This document shows positions 33,802-43,316 of a stretch of 51,782 bases of DNA, one piece after another. The notes beneath the pieces were generated by a model that saw only the letters and a list, made by a program, of their open reading frames with translations, was not told where the DNA came from and ran no database searches. How positions within the stretch are numbered: position 1 is the first letter of the stretch; every line of letters starts with the position of its first letter. The DNA is from Alectryocaccobium sp964389285 (GTDB lineage: Bacteria > Bacillota > Clostridia > Lachnospirales > Lachnospiraceae): positions 1-51,782 of the forward strand of contig CAYMCZ010000013.1 in NCBI GenBank assembly GCA_964389285.1. The letters are read 5' to 3'. Both the position numbers and the translations under genes were made by a program.

Positions 33802-34653
33802 TTAAGAGTGCTCAACAGTAACATGCGGATACGGTATCTCTATTCCGTTTCTGATAAGGGCTTCCCTTACCCTTGTATTTATATCATCTTTTACTATTTC
33901 CGTCGGGTTGTCGGAGGTATAATAAACCGTAACCCCAACAACGAGGGCACTGTCGGCAAATTGCAGAAAATAAACCGGCGGATATGTCTTTGTCCCGTCT
34001 TCATTTTCTTTGCCCGGTATCGAATACTCGCTTTCTTTTACGGCGGCATCTATAATCTCTTTTACCTTTTCCATATCGCTGTCATATCCGACGTTAAAAT
34101 TAAAATGAATAGCGCGGTCTTCCCGACTGTAGCTGTAATTGATAATCTTCATGGTGGCTATCTTGCTGTTCGGAACCACAACGCGAAGGGAATCTATCTT
34201 TTTAATAACGATATGTCTGGTATTCATATCCTCTACTATCCCCGCGGTTCCGTCATCCAGCTCGATCCTGTTGCCTTTTTCAAAGGGCTTATGTACGCTT
34301 ATCATAAGTCCGCCCAGTATGTCTTTTAAAACGTCCTGCGCCGCAAAGGCAATGACCGCGCTGGTAACGGCGGTTCCTCCCAGCAGCGTCTTCCATAAAT
34401 CTCCGATTCCGCCGAAAGTTGAAATCGTGAGAATCACGCCTGCTAATATGATGATTGCCGTGAAAATCCGGTCAAAAAACAGCAGATGAAGTCCTTCGTT
34501 TTTCTCCTGGGCCCGCCTGAAAATAACTTTTTTTACTTTCAGCAAAATAAGAACGAAAGCGATACCGAATCCTATGTTGAGGAATATATCAATCGTTTTT
34601 TCCGAAAAACTGCTTTCATTCGAAACATTGGCTGCAAATTTTATCAGATTCAT
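33802..34653 (-). CDS. MscS-family mechanosensitive channel
   Basis: The 283-residue membrane protein has three hydrophobic segments before the MscS beta domain. The pore-lining helix region is GGTAVTSAVIAFAAQDVLKD, followed by LGGLMISVHKPFEKGNRIELD and VVPNSKI, all family blocks. It opens on membrane tension during osmotic downshock. The start lies 3 bp after the metH stop with GGGAGAAGGG within the metH end, so it is read as the last gene of the metF-metH operon. Confidence 0.92.
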   Translation of the reverse strand: MNLIKFAANVSNESSFSEKTIDIFLNIGFGIAFVLILLKVKKVIFRRAQEKNEGLHLLFFDRIFTAIIILAGVILTISTFGGIGDLWKTLLGGTAVTSAVIAFAAQDVLKDILGGLMISVHKPFEKGNRIELDDGTAGIVEDMNTRHIVIKKIDSLRVVVPNSKIATMKIINYSYSREDRAIHFNFNVGYDSDMEKVKEIIDAAVKESEYSIPGKENEDGTKTYPPVYFLQFADSALVVGVTVYYTSDNPTEIVKDDINTRVREALIRNGIEIPYPHVTVEHS

Positions 34654-34656
34654 GCG

Positions 34657-37071
34657 TTATTTCCCTTCTCCCGCCGTTTTTTCCGCGTATCTGACAGTCT
34701 CCATTGCGTCTTTTGCGTAGTACCCGGCCCCTATTTTTTCGGCATATTCTTTCGTCAGAACCGCGCCTCCGACAACTACCTTGCACCACGGGGCTTTCTC
34801 TTTCAACAGTTTAATCGTTTCTTCCATGGCCGGAACCGTCGTAGTCATCAGCGCCGAAAGTCCCGCGACGGGTGCCTTCGTCCTTATAACCGCCTCGGCT
34901 ATCTTTTCGGCGGGGACGTCTTTGCCCAGATCATAAACCTCAAACCCGTAGTTTTCCAGCAGAAGTTTCACTATGTTTTTGCCTATATCATGAATATCCC
35001 CGTGAACCGTGGCAATTACAATCACAGGCCGCCCCGATGTATTTGTTTTTTCCGCGGGCATGCTCTGTTTTATTTTTTCAAACGCGCTCTTGGCCGCTTC
35101 GGCACTCATAAGAAGCTGCGGCAGATAAACCTTTTTTTGTTCAAATCCGGCTCCGACTATGTCCAGCGCCGGTATTATTTCGTTGTTTACTATCTCAAGG
35201 GGCGGAACGCTTTTCAGCAATTCGTCCGTCAGATGCGCCGCCCTGTCCTTGAAGCCTTTAATAACGGCTCTTTGCAGTTCGGAAGCAAAGCCTTCGGATG
35301 CCTCGCCGCTCTTTGAAGCTGCGCTTTCAGGCGCGGCTGCGGCTGCAAATGAACCGGCATTTGCTATATATCTTTCGAAATTGGCGTCATAACCTTTGAG
35401 GGCGTTATAGGTATAATATGTTCTCATCATATCGACGGAAAACGGATTCATGATAGCCGCCGAGAGGCCGTTTTCCAGTGCCATGGCGAAAAATGTGCCG
35501 TTTATGGCGTCCCTGTTCGGAAGACCGAAAGAAATATTCGAAACCCCGAGTGACGTCCTGCAGCCCAGCTCTTCCCTGATACGTCTCAGGGATTCGACAG
35601 TCACTTTCGCGGCATTCGGGTCGGCACTAACCGCCATTGCAAGAGTATCGAAAATCAGATCTTTTTTGGCAATCCCGTACTCTGCCGCCCTTTTTATTAT
35701 TTTTTTTGCTATCTCAACACGCCCTTCGGCCTCCTGCGGAATGCCGCTTTCATCCAGCGTAAGCGCCACGACAAGCCCGCCGTATTTCTTTACGAGTGGA
35801 AAAACGGCATCCATGCTTTCTTTTTTGCCGTTTACGGAATTTACCATGGCTTTTCCGTTATACAGGCGAAGCGCCGCCTCCATGGCCTTAGGATCGGAAG
35901 TATCTATCTGGAGCGGCAGGTTTGTGATAGTCTGAAGCTCGCATACAACGGTCTTCATCATCTCTGCTTCGTCTATGTCCGGCAGTCCCACGTTTACATC
36001 CAAAATATGTACGCCCCGCTCCTGCTGACTTGCTCCTTCGTTCAGAATATAATTTATGTCATTTTCAAGCAACGCCTGCTTGAAACGCTTTTTCCCCGTC
36101 GGATTTATGCGCTCTCCTATGAGAACAGGCTCGTTTGCGAACCCGACCGCATGTGTGTAAGACGAAACGACCGTCCGCTCTTTCGGAACTATGGCAACCG
36201 GTTTAAGTGCCAGCGTCTTTTCGGTAAGCTCTTTTATGTACTCCGGCGTTGTGCCGCAGCATCCTCCGACCACACGGACGCCTTCTTTGATGAGAGAGGC
36301 CACTTCTTCGGCAAATTCCCGTGGTGATACGTCATATAAGGTTTTCCCGTTTTCCGACTTCGGAAGCCCCGCGTTAGGCATCAGCATCACCGGCACCGAA
36401 GCGGAATCCAGCATCCTCCTGATAACGGGTGAAAGCCGAGCCGGACCGAAAGAGCAGTTCGCGCCTATCACGTCCGCTCCCATGCCTTCGAGCATGGCCG
36501 TCATGGCTTCGGGGGAGGCGCCCGTCATGAGTTTTTCATCTTCTCCGTAAGCGTTTGAAACGATAACCGGAAGATCGCTGTTTTCCTTTGCGGCAAGCAG
36601 AGCCGCCTTTGTTTCATAGCTGTCGTTCATGGTTTCGATTATGATAAGATCGACTCCGCATTTTACGCCCTCTCTTACCGTCGCGGCAAAAAGCTCTACC
36701 GCGTCTTCAAAGGCCAGATCGCCAAGCGGTGCCAAAAGCTTTCCGGAGGGCCCTATGTCAAGAGCGATATATTTTTCCTGCGGAGCGGCACTCTCTTCTT
36801 TGGCTCTGCGCACGTTTTCCACGGCGGCTTTTATTGTCCGGGCAAGTTCGTCTTCTTTAAATTTAAGAAGATTTGCTCCGAATGTATTTGCGGTGACTAC
36901 GTTGCTGCCCGCATCGTAATAAGCCTTGTGGACGGATACCAGTATGTCCCGGTGCGTCAGGTTCCAGCTCTCCGGGTATTCTCCCGGACGAAGCCCTCTT
37001 TCCTGCAGGAGCGTCCCCATGCCGCCGTCAAGTCTTACTATATTGTTTTTTAAAAATTCTCTGAACTCCAT
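34657..37071 (-). CDS. metH: Cobalamin-dependent methionine synthase, without activation domain
   Basis: The 804-residue enzyme transfers a methyl group from methyltetrahydrofolate through cob(I)alamin to homocysteine. Domains in order are the homocysteine-binding barrel (LDGGMGTLLQERG; zinc ligands NCSFGP and GGCCGTTP), the pterin-binding barrel (GERINPTGKKRFKQAL), and the B12 cap and binding domains with VHGDIHDIGKN. The SAM-dependent reactivation domain of E. coli MetH is missing but is encoded by the gene just upstream. This split form is common in Clostridia. AGAAGG precedes the ATG by about seven bases. Confidence 0.95.
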   Translation of the reverse strand: MEFREFLKNNIVRLDGGMGTLLQERGLRPGEYPESWNLTHRDILVSVHKAYYDAGSNVVTANTFGANLLKFKEDELARTIKAAVENVRRAKEESAAPQEKYIALDIGPSGKLLAPLGDLAFEDAVELFAATVREGVKCGVDLIIIETMNDSYETKAALLAAKENSDLPVIVSNAYGEDEKLMTGASPEAMTAMLEGMGADVIGANCSFGPARLSPVIRRMLDSASVPVMLMPNAGLPKSENGKTLYDVSPREFAEEVASLIKEGVRVVGGCCGTTPEYIKELTEKTLALKPVAIVPKERTVVSSYTHAVGFANEPVLIGERINPTGKKRFKQALLENDINYILNEGASQQERGVHILDVNVGLPDIDEAEMMKTVVCELQTITNLPLQIDTSDPKAMEAALRLYNGKAMVNSVNGKKESMDAVFPLVKKYGGLVVALTLDESGIPQEAEGRVEIAKKIIKRAAEYGIAKKDLIFDTLAMAVSADPNAAKVTVESLRRIREELGCRTSLGVSNISFGLPNRDAINGTFFAMALENGLSAAIMNPFSVDMMRTYYTYNALKGYDANFERYIANAGSFAAAAAPESAASKSGEASEGFASELQRAVIKGFKDRAAHLTDELLKSVPPLEIVNNEIIPALDIVGAGFEQKKVYLPQLLMSAEAAKSAFEKIKQSMPAEKTNTSGRPVIVIATVHGDIHDIGKNIVKLLLENYGFEVYDLGKDVPAEKIAEAVIRTKAPVAGLSALMTTTVPAMEETIKLLKEKAPWCKVVVGGAVLTKEYAEKIGAGYYAKDAMETVRYAEKTAGEGK

Positions 37072-37074
37072 TTT

Positions 37075-37734
37075 TTACCTTCTGTATTCACAATCGGTTT
37101 TTCTGCATCTTTTACATTTGTCCCCTGCCGGCCCGGACGGATCGCCGCACAGCCCCGCGAAAGCCGTGACGGACTTTGACGGAGACATAAGCAGGCTGTC
37201 GTTTAAACAGACTCCGATCCTTTTTTCACAACTCAGCAAAGCGCATATATCCCTTTGCACCGACAGGTCGAGATCTTTATATCCGGGCGAAAATCTCGGC
37301 GTGAGTGCTTTTTCTGTCGTTTTTTCCAGCTGGGAGCAGAAAGCGTCACAGAGTGCTTCGATTCTTTCCGTGCCGATGGCCTGCATCATAAGCGCCTTGG
37401 CCGGGGAGATTCTGGAATATTTGGCTATAAGCCGATCCAGAGGCGCACCGACGGTCGCCGCGAAAAGCACCGCCTCCTCACAGCCCTCAAGCGTTTCGGA
37501 CAGTGCCGGCGAGTTTACGGTTATATCCGAAAAATCGCAGATGCCGCCGCTTATTTTAAGCGGAAGTCTCCGCCACACGACCTTATAGGTCAGTGCCGGA
37601 CGCGCCTCGGCAAGACATTCCAAAAGCAGGGATTCGACCGCCGCATCCGCGGTTCTGCACCCTGCGTATCTCATGATCTCTTTTTCGTTTACCGGCATTT
37701 CCGGCATGATCATTAAATTATTAACACCGTTCAT
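37075..37734 (-). CDS. Stand-alone methionine synthase activation domain protein
   Basis: The 219-residue protein matches the vitamin-B12-dependent methionine synthase activation domain, with RFSPGYKDLDLSVQ as SAM-binding block and LMSPSKSVTAFAGL downstream. It should remethylate inactive cob(II)alamin on MetH with SAM and an electron donor. The C-terminus has a cysteine set CKRCRKTDCEY that could hold an iron-sulfur cluster or zinc. It overlaps metF by 4 bases (ATGA) and ends 3 bp before metH, so the three are one operon. Confidence 0.9.
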   Translation of the reverse strand: MNGVNNLMIMPEMPVNEKEIMRYAGCRTADAAVESLLLECLAEARPALTYKVVWRRLPLKISGGICDFSDITVNSPALSETLEGCEEAVLFAATVGAPLDRLIAKYSRISPAKALMMQAIGTERIEALCDAFCSQLEKTTEKALTPRFSPGYKDLDLSVQRDICALLSCEKRIGVCLNDSLLMSPSKSVTAFAGLCGDPSGPAGDKCKRCRKTDCEYRR

Positions 37735-38609
37735 TTTCCGATTATCTTTGATACGTTGCTCTGTATCTTCTGCGCTATATCCGGTTTGTTCATGGAATAG
37801 ACATGTACATTTGTAATGCCGTTGGCATACAGATCTATGATCTGATCGGTTGCGTAAATAATTCCGGCCTGCTTCATTGTCTCCGGGTTTTCGCCGAATT
37901 TGTCAACGAGAGCTTTAAATCTCTGCGGCATGAAAGAACCCGACATCTCCACGGCGCGTTTGACCTGAACCGCATTTGTGATGGGCATTATCCCCGGTAC
38001 AACCGGAACCGTCACGCCCGCCTCCCTTAATTTGTACATGAAATTATAAAAAAGATTGTTGTCGAAAAACATCTGCGTCGTAAGGAAGTCTATGCCCGCA
38101 TTTACTTTTTCTTTTATATAATAAATGTCCTGTTTTTGATTCGGGCTTTCAGGATGTACTTCCGGGTAGCAGGCTCCTCCGAGACAGAAATCAGCGCCCG
38201 ATTCCTTTAATTCGATTATCAGATCTATGGCATGCTGATAGTCCCATCCGCTTCTGTCGGCATCAATAAGCTCCTGCGGGATATCTCCCCTTAAAGCCAT
38301 TACGTTTTCTATGCCCGCATTTCTGATATCCCTGATCCTGTCGCGGACAGTCTGTTTCGTGGATGAAACGCAGGTGAGGTGCGCAAGAGACGGAACGCCG
38401 TATTTTTCTTTGATTTTTTTTGCTATATCGAGTGTATACGCGCTTGTTCCGCCGCCCGCTCCGTAGGTCACGCTCATAAAAGACGGCTTAAGTGCCGCAA
38501 TTTCTTCGGCGGCCGCGGATACTGTTTCGTATCTGTCTATGGTTTTAGGCGGAAATACCTCAAACGAAAGCATCGGTGTTTTTGAATCCAGTAAATCCCT
38601 GATCCTCAT
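37731..38609 (-). CDS. metF: Methylenetetrahydrofolate reductase
   Basis: The 292-residue FAD enzyme reduces 5,10-methylene-tetrahydrofolate to 5-methyl-tetrahydrofolate. Signatures are LSFEVFPPKT at the start, SVTYGAGGG, HLTCVSSTKQ, NVMALRGDIP and TTQMFFDN. It is the first gene of the metF-activator-metH-mscS operon and supplies the methyl donor for MetH. The upstream 160 bases are AT-rich and show no SAM riboswitch. Confidence 0.95.
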   Translation of the reverse strand: MRIRDLLDSKTPMLSFEVFPPKTIDRYETVSAAAEEIAALKPSFMSVTYGAGGGTSAYTLDIAKKIKEKYGVPSLAHLTCVSSTKQTVRDRIRDIRNAGIENVMALRGDIPQELIDADRSGWDYQHAIDLIIELKESGADFCLGGACYPEVHPESPNQKQDIYYIKEKVNAGIDFLTTQMFFDNNLFYNFMYKLREAGVTVPVVPGIMPITNAVQVKRAVEMSGSFMPQRFKALVDKFGENPETMKQAGIIYATDQIIDLYANGITNVHVYSMNKPDIAQKIQSNVSKIIGK

Positions 38610-38772
38610 ATTATATCTCCGTTTTAAGTTGGTATTTAATAATAAAAGATAGTATTTTTTTATTGTTTGCGTTATTATACATCTTAATTAGTTTCATTGC
38701 AATCTGTCAAAAAAGAGGATATAATAATCATTAATCTTAAAACCAAAGATCAATTACAGGAGATGCGCATAT

Positions 38773-39069
38773 ATGAGCAAAAGTATACATACGGAAGCAG
38801 TTGACCATTTCTTTGACGCTGTTCTCTGTCTTAAAACAAAAGAAGAGTGCTATGCTTTTTTTGAAGACGTATGCACCATAAACGAGATACTTTCGTTTTC
38901 ACAGAGGTTTGAAGTTGCCAAAATGCTCAGAGACGGCTGTACGTATCTCGACATTTCGGAAAAAACCGGTGCATCTACCGCCACAATAAGCCGCGTAAAC
39001 CGTTCGCTTATTTACGGCAGCGACGGCTATGACATTGTTTTCAAAAGACAGAATAATCAGGAGCTTTAA
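38773..39069 (+). CDS. YerC/YecD family TrpR-like protein
   Basis: The 98-residue protein matches the YerC/YecD group of TrpR-fold DNA-binding proteins: ECYAFFEDVCTINEI, SFSQRFEVAKML and the helix-turn-helix TYLDISEKTGASTATISRV. The target and ligand are unknown. CAGGAG lies about ten bases before the ATG. Its stop overlaps the murC start by one base (TAATG), so it heads a yerC-murC-dnaD-dnaC operon. Confidence 0.93.
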   Translation: MSKSIHTEAVDHFFDAVLCLKTKEECYAFFEDVCTINEILSFSQRFEVAKMLRDGCTYLDISEKTGASTATISRVNRSLIYGSDGYDIVFKRQNNQEL

Positions 39070-40451
39070 TGTATCAGATAGATTTTAACAGGCCCGTCCA
39101 TGTTTTCTTTATAGGGATAGGCGGCATCAGCATGAGCGGACTTGCAGAAATACTGCTTGACCGCGGCTTTAAGGTGTCCGGATCGGACCGGGCCGTAAAT
39201 GAACTTACGGAGCACCTCTCTGAAAAAGGCGCGATCATTTTTTCGGCCCACGACAAATCAAATATAGCCGAAGACTGCGATCTTGTGGTATACACCGCCG
39301 CTATCCGTCCCGACAATCCCGAACTTAAAGAAGCTTTCGCAAAAAAGATTCCGACCCTCACAAGGGCGGAGCTTTTAGGGCAGCTTATGACGAACTATAG
39401 TTCTTCCATAGCAGTGGCGGGCACGCACGGAAAGACGACCACGACCGGCATGATCGCACATGTCCTTATGGCGGCAAAAACCGATCCCACCATAAGCATA
39501 GGAGGTATTTTGCCGGATATAGACGGAAATATCCGCATAGGCAGATCTGAATATTTTCTGACCGAAGCCTGCGAATATACCAACAGTTTTCTGGATCTTC
39601 ATCCTACGGTAAACGTGATCTTAAATATCGAAGAAGACCACATGGATTTTTTTAAGGACATGTCCGATATCAGGAATTCTTTCAAAAATTTCTGCGGTCT
39701 GCTTCCCGAAAACGGCACGCTCATCATAAATGCCGACATTGATCAATACGAGTTCTTTACCGAAGATCTCAAATGCACCGGCATCTCTTATTCCATCGAA
39801 AAAGAAGCCGATCTGACGGCTTCCGGCATCACCTTTGATGATTTTGCCATGCCTTCGTTTAATGCCGTTTACAAAGGACAGGATCTGGGGCGCTTTACTT
39901 TAAGCGTACCGGGACTTCATAATGTCTCAAACGCCCTTGCCTCAGTGGCTGTGGGAATAGCCTTATCTCTTGATACGGAAGCTGTGCGAAAAGGTCTTTC
40001 GGCCTTTACCGGCACCGACAGACGCTTTCAGGTCAAAGGTGACTTCGGCGGCGCCAAAATCATTGACGATTACGCGCATCATCCTACGGAAATAAGGGCT
40101 ACCCTCAACACGGCGAAAAACTGCCCTCATAAAAAACTGTGGTGCATTTTCCAGCCTCATACATACAGCAGGACGGCGGCATTTCTCCGGGATTTTTCAG
40201 ACGCTCTCTCGCTGGCCGACGAAGTCGTTCTTGCAAAGATTTATGCCGCAAGGGAGACCGACAATCTGAACATCTCATCTTCCGACGTGGCAGAAATCAT
40301 AGCTCAGGGCGGCACTCCCGTCTCGTATTATGAAACATTCGAAGAAATCGAAGATTTTCTCAAAGAAAGAATTTCTCCCGGCGATCTCGTTATCACCATG
40401 GGAGCCGGAGACGTTTATAAAATAGGCGAGCATCTGCTCGGGGAGGTCTGA
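39069..40451 (+). CDS. murC: UDP-N-acetylmuramate--L-alanine ligase MurC
   Basis: The 460-residue cytosolic ligase adds L-alanine to UDP-MurNAc in peptidoglycan precursor synthesis. It has the N-terminal IGIGGISMSGLAEIL motif, the ATP site GTHGKTTTTGMIAHV near 107, TEACEYTNSFLDL, NIEEDHMD, and the C-terminal DDYAHHPTEI. Length is normal. It overlaps yerC by one base and dnaD starts 1 bp after it. Confidence 0.96.
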   Translation: MYQIDFNRPVHVFFIGIGGISMSGLAEILLDRGFKVSGSDRAVNELTEHLSEKGAIIFSAHDKSNIAEDCDLVVYTAAIRPDNPELKEAFAKKIPTLTRAELLGQLMTNYSSSIAVAGTHGKTTTTGMIAHVLMAAKTDPTISIGGILPDIDGNIRIGRSEYFLTEACEYTNSFLDLHPTVNVILNIEEDHMDFFKDMSDIRNSFKNFCGLLPENGTLIINADIDQYEFFTEDLKCTGISYSIEKEADLTASGITFDDFAMPSFNAVYKGQDLGRFTLSVPGLHNVSNALASVAVGIALSLDTEAVRKGLSAFTGTDRRFQVKGDFGGAKIIDDYAHHPTEIRATLNTAKNCPHKKLWCIFQPHTYSRTAAFLRDFSDALSLADEVVLAKIYAARETDNLNISSSDVAEIIAQGGTPVSYYETFEEIEDFLKERISPGDLVITMGAGDVYKIGEHLLGEV

Positions 40452-40452
40452 T

Positions 40453-41439
40453 ATGTTTTCCGTGGAATGGGAAGGCACGCCGGCTGTTACGCTCGTGCCT
40501 GATTCTTTTATAATGAAATATCTTCCGGGTGCTCCGGGCGAATACATAAAAGTGTATCTTTTCCTGCTCATGCTCTCTCACAGAAACGACGCCGCGCCTT
40601 CTTTTGATATCATCGGCGACACCCTCTCACAGACAAGAGACGAAGTCGCCGCCGCCCTCAAATACTGGGAACGCTATAAGCTTCTGGATGTCTTTTATAA
40701 AAACGACGAGATCACAGGCATCAGGCTTCGTCTGAGCACTGAGGCGGAAAAAAGCTCCCACAGGCTTTCCGGCGCGAAAGTCAAACAGCTTTTATCGGAA
40801 AACGAGGACGCCAAAACCCTTGTTTTCGTCGCGGAGCAGTATATGGGCAAGCCGCTCAGTTCGGTGGAAACGGGTACTTTGCTTTATTTTCTGGACACGT
40901 TAAAGTTTCCGCTGGATCTGTGCGAATATCTGGTGGAATACTGTCTGGAGCGCGGCAAAAAGAGCATCCGGTACATGGAAAAAGTGGGGCTCGGCTGGCA
41001 CAAAAAGGGGTTCAGAACTCTCGAAGACGCAAAAGCCGATACGGCCGCGGTCAATTATTTTGCCGTGCTTAAAGCTTTCGGCATCAGCGGACGCGACCCC
41101 ATTTCACCCGAGAAAAATTATATAGATAAATGGATCGGCGAATACGGTTTTTCTCTTGAAATGGTGACAGACGCCGCGCAAAAGGCCGTAATGAAAAAAG
41201 CCGGGTTCAAATATGCCGACAGAATACTGGAACGCTGGCGCGAAGCAGGCATAAAAACCCCTGATGAGGCCCGGCAGGCCGAACAGCTTTTCAAACAGCA
41301 GCAGGCCGCCTTTTCGGATTCTTCTTCCGAAACAAAAAGCAAAAACAGTTTTCATAACTTCAAACAGCGCGACATCGATTTCGATGAACTGGAAAAACAG
41401 CTCGACAATCAGCTTTTTGATAATGATACTTTTAATTGA
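40453..41439 (+). CDS. DnaD domain-containing replication initiation protein
   Basis: The 328-residue protein has the DnaD/DnaB-like layout: a winged-helix-like N-terminal part (to about 90), and a C-terminal DnaD domain with YIDKWIGEYGFSLEMVTDAAQKA near 218-240. In Bacillus these proteins recruit the helicase loader during primosome assembly. The gene is directly followed by a DnaI/DnaC-type loader, which fits that role. It is part of the yerC-murC operon. Confidence 0.88.
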   Translation: MFSVEWEGTPAVTLVPDSFIMKYLPGAPGEYIKVYLFLLMLSHRNDAAPSFDIIGDTLSQTRDEVAAALKYWERYKLLDVFYKNDEITGIRLRLSTEAEKSSHRLSGAKVKQLLSENEDAKTLVFVAEQYMGKPLSSVETGTLLYFLDTLKFPLDLCEYLVEYCLERGKKSIRYMEKVGLGWHKKGFRTLEDAKADTAAVNYFAVLKAFGISGRDPISPEKNYIDKWIGEYGFSLEMVTDAAQKAVMKKAGFKYADRILERWREAGIKTPDEARQAEQLFKQQQAAFSDSSSETKSKNSFHNFKQRDIDFDELEKQLDNQLFDNDTFN

Positions 41440-41451
41440 CGGAGGCTATTC

Positions 41452-42429
41452 ATGGCTCTTACAAACGAACAGTATGACGAGATAATGCGCGGATATGAAA
41501 AACGCCGCCTGCATAACGAACATATCTTTCAAAAAAAGCTGTCGGATGCATATGAAAAATATCCCCGCCTGTCCGAAATAGACGACGAGGTTTCTTCGCT
41601 TGGCATGAAAAAACTCCGTATATCCTTAGGCGAGGATTCCGGAGCGGATTTTGATCTGGACGCCGCGATTTCGGCGCTTTCCGCCGAGCGCGGTGCCCTG
41701 CTTAATGCGGCCGGGTTTAAAGGAGGCATGGCAGAGCCCGATTATGACTGCCCGGCCTGCCGTGATACCGGATATATCGATAACGAAAAGTGCGCCTGCT
41801 TCAAACAGGCCGCCGTAAAGCTGGTCTATGCCCAGTCCCGCTTAACCGATATTCTGGAATCCGAAAATTTCGATACGTTTTCTCTGGATTATTATTCCGA
41901 CACGCTCATCAACCCCGCCACAGGCATGACTTCGCGCCAGACGGCGGAACGCGCCCTTGATTACGCAAAATATTTCACCGAACATTTTGACGAATATAAC
42001 AATATCTGTCTTTTCGGAGAAACCGGCGTCGGCAAAACGTTTCTGACGCATTGCATAGCCAAGGCCCTGCTGGATGCAGGCAAAAGCGTGCTGTATCTGA
42101 CCGCTTTCGAGCTCATAAGCATTTTCGAGGAAAACGCTTTTCACCAGAGCGAAACCTCAAGGGAAAACGCAAAAATGATTTTTGACTGCGATCTCCTGAT
42201 AATAGACGATCTGGGCGCAAACACAAACAACAGTTTTGTTTCCGCCCAGCTTTTCAACTGCATTAATGAAAGAATCCTTACAAAAAAAAGCGTTATTATT
42301 TCCACAAACATGTCTGTCGCCGGCCTGCGGGAGGCTTATTCGGACAGACTCTTTTCCCGCATAATGAGTCATTATCAGAGACTGTATCTGTTCGGTGAAG
42401 ACATACGCATAAAGAAAAAACTTTCGTAA
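41452..42429 (+). CDS. DnaC/DnaI-type helicase loader ATPase
   Basis: The 325-residue AAA+ protein has a zinc-binding N-terminal part (CPACRDTGY then CACF), Walker A FGETGVGKTFL near 184-194, Walker B LLIIDDLGA and a sensor motif ISTNMS. This is the DnaC/DnaI arrangement that loads the replicative helicase. It follows the DnaD-domain gene by 12 bp with a GGAGG site. The operon ends at the palindrome 42433-42493. Confidence 0.92.
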   Translation: MALTNEQYDEIMRGYEKRRLHNEHIFQKKLSDAYEKYPRLSEIDDEVSSLGMKKLRISLGEDSGADFDLDAAISALSAERGALLNAAGFKGGMAEPDYDCPACRDTGYIDNEKCACFKQAAVKLVYAQSRLTDILESENFDTFSLDYYSDTLINPATGMTSRQTAERALDYAKYFTEHFDEYNNICLFGETGVGKTFLTHCIAKALLDAGKSVLYLTAFELISIFEENAFHQSETSRENAKMIFDCDLLIIDDLGANTNNSFVSAQLFNCINERILTKKSVIISTNMSVAGLREAYSDRLFSRIMSHYQRLYLFGEDIRIKKKLS

Positions 42430-42432
42430 TTT

Positions 42433-42493
42433 GAGGCTGCAGCACTATGCTTTCTCATGAATATTCATTCGGTTGGCATAATGCAACAGCCTC
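42433..42493. terminator. Palindromic repeat acting as bidirectional terminator
   Basis: GAGGCTGCAGCACTATGC (42433) pairs with GCATAATGCAACAGCCTC (to 42493), with a central TGAATATTCA palindrome. It lies between the convergent dnaC-like gene and dapB. Outer arms and the CATGAATATTCATTC core are shared with the larger element at 32981-33149. Confidence 0.75.
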
Positions 42494-42509
42494 TATAAAC
42501 AACCAAAAT

Positions 42510-43265
42510 CTACACAACATCCTGCATATCATACATGCCGGCGGGTTTGCCGGCCAGGAATTTGGCGGCTTCCACGGCCCCTTTTCCGAAAACGGCTTTT
42601 GAGTATGCCGTATGCTTGAATTCTATCACTTCGTCGGGCCCTGCAAAGATGACTTCATGGTCTCCCACGATCGAGCCGCCTCTGACAGCCGAAATACCTA
42701 TTTCCTTCGCCCGTCTGGACTCGTGGCGTGTGCTCCTGTCATAAACAAAAGAATATTCATTGTCACAGGCCTCATTTATTTTTTCCGCCAGCACTATGGC
42801 CGTTCCGCTGGGCGAATCTTTTTTAAGATTATGATGACGCTCAACCAGTTCGATGTCAAAGCCCGCCGGAGCAAGGAGCTTCGCAGCATCCGCAACAAGC
42901 TTATACAGCATGTTAATACCGAGCGACATATTTGCCGATCTGAGCACCGCGATTTCTTTTCCGGCCTCTTTAAGCCTTGCAAGCTGATCTTCATTCAAAC
43001 CGGTGGTGCACTCGATAAGAGGAAGCTTCTTTTTCAGACAATAATCTATCACCGCATCCGCAGCCAGATAAGAGGAAAAATCGATCATTACGTCGGCCTC
43101 AATATCACACTCGTCAAGGCTGCTGAACACCGGATATCCGAACCCGCAGTCTTCCCCGTCGATGTTTATTCCCGCTGCTATTTCACAGGCTTCATCATTT
43201 TTAACCATTTCACTGATCGTGCGGCCCATACGGCCGTTGCTGCCGTGCATTATTATTTTTACCAT
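42510..43265 (-). CDS. dapB: 4-hydroxy-tetrahydrodipicolinate reductase
   Basis: The 251-residue enzyme carries out the NAD(P)H-dependent second committed step of lysine and diaminopimelate synthesis. The start MVKIIMHGSNGRMGRTI holds the nucleotide-binding loop, and ERHHNLKKDSPSGTA is the family signature. GDHEVIFAGP and the C-terminal GLY-equivalent region are present. It lies 51 bp after dapA and should be under the same lysine riboswitch. Confidence 0.95.
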   Translation of the reverse strand: MVKIIMHGSNGRMGRTISEMVKNDEACEIAAGINIDGEDCGFGYPVFSSLDECDIEADVMIDFSSYLAADAVIDYCLKKKLPLIECTTGLNEDQLARLKEAGKEIAVLRSANMSLGINMLYKLVADAAKLLAPAGFDIELVERHHNLKKDSPSGTAIVLAEKINEACDNEYSFVYDRSTRHESRRAKEIGISAVRGGSIVGDHEVIFAGPDEVIEFKHTAYSKAVFGKGAVEAAKFLAGKPAGMYDMQDVV

Positions 43266-43316
43266 ATTTTTTACTCCGTTTCTTTATAATAAGGCAAATG
43301 GTTTTACGACTGATAA

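Noticed and set aside
38610..38772. SAM riboswitch upstream of metF
   Set aside because: The interval is AT-rich, short and lacks any recognised aptamer motif.
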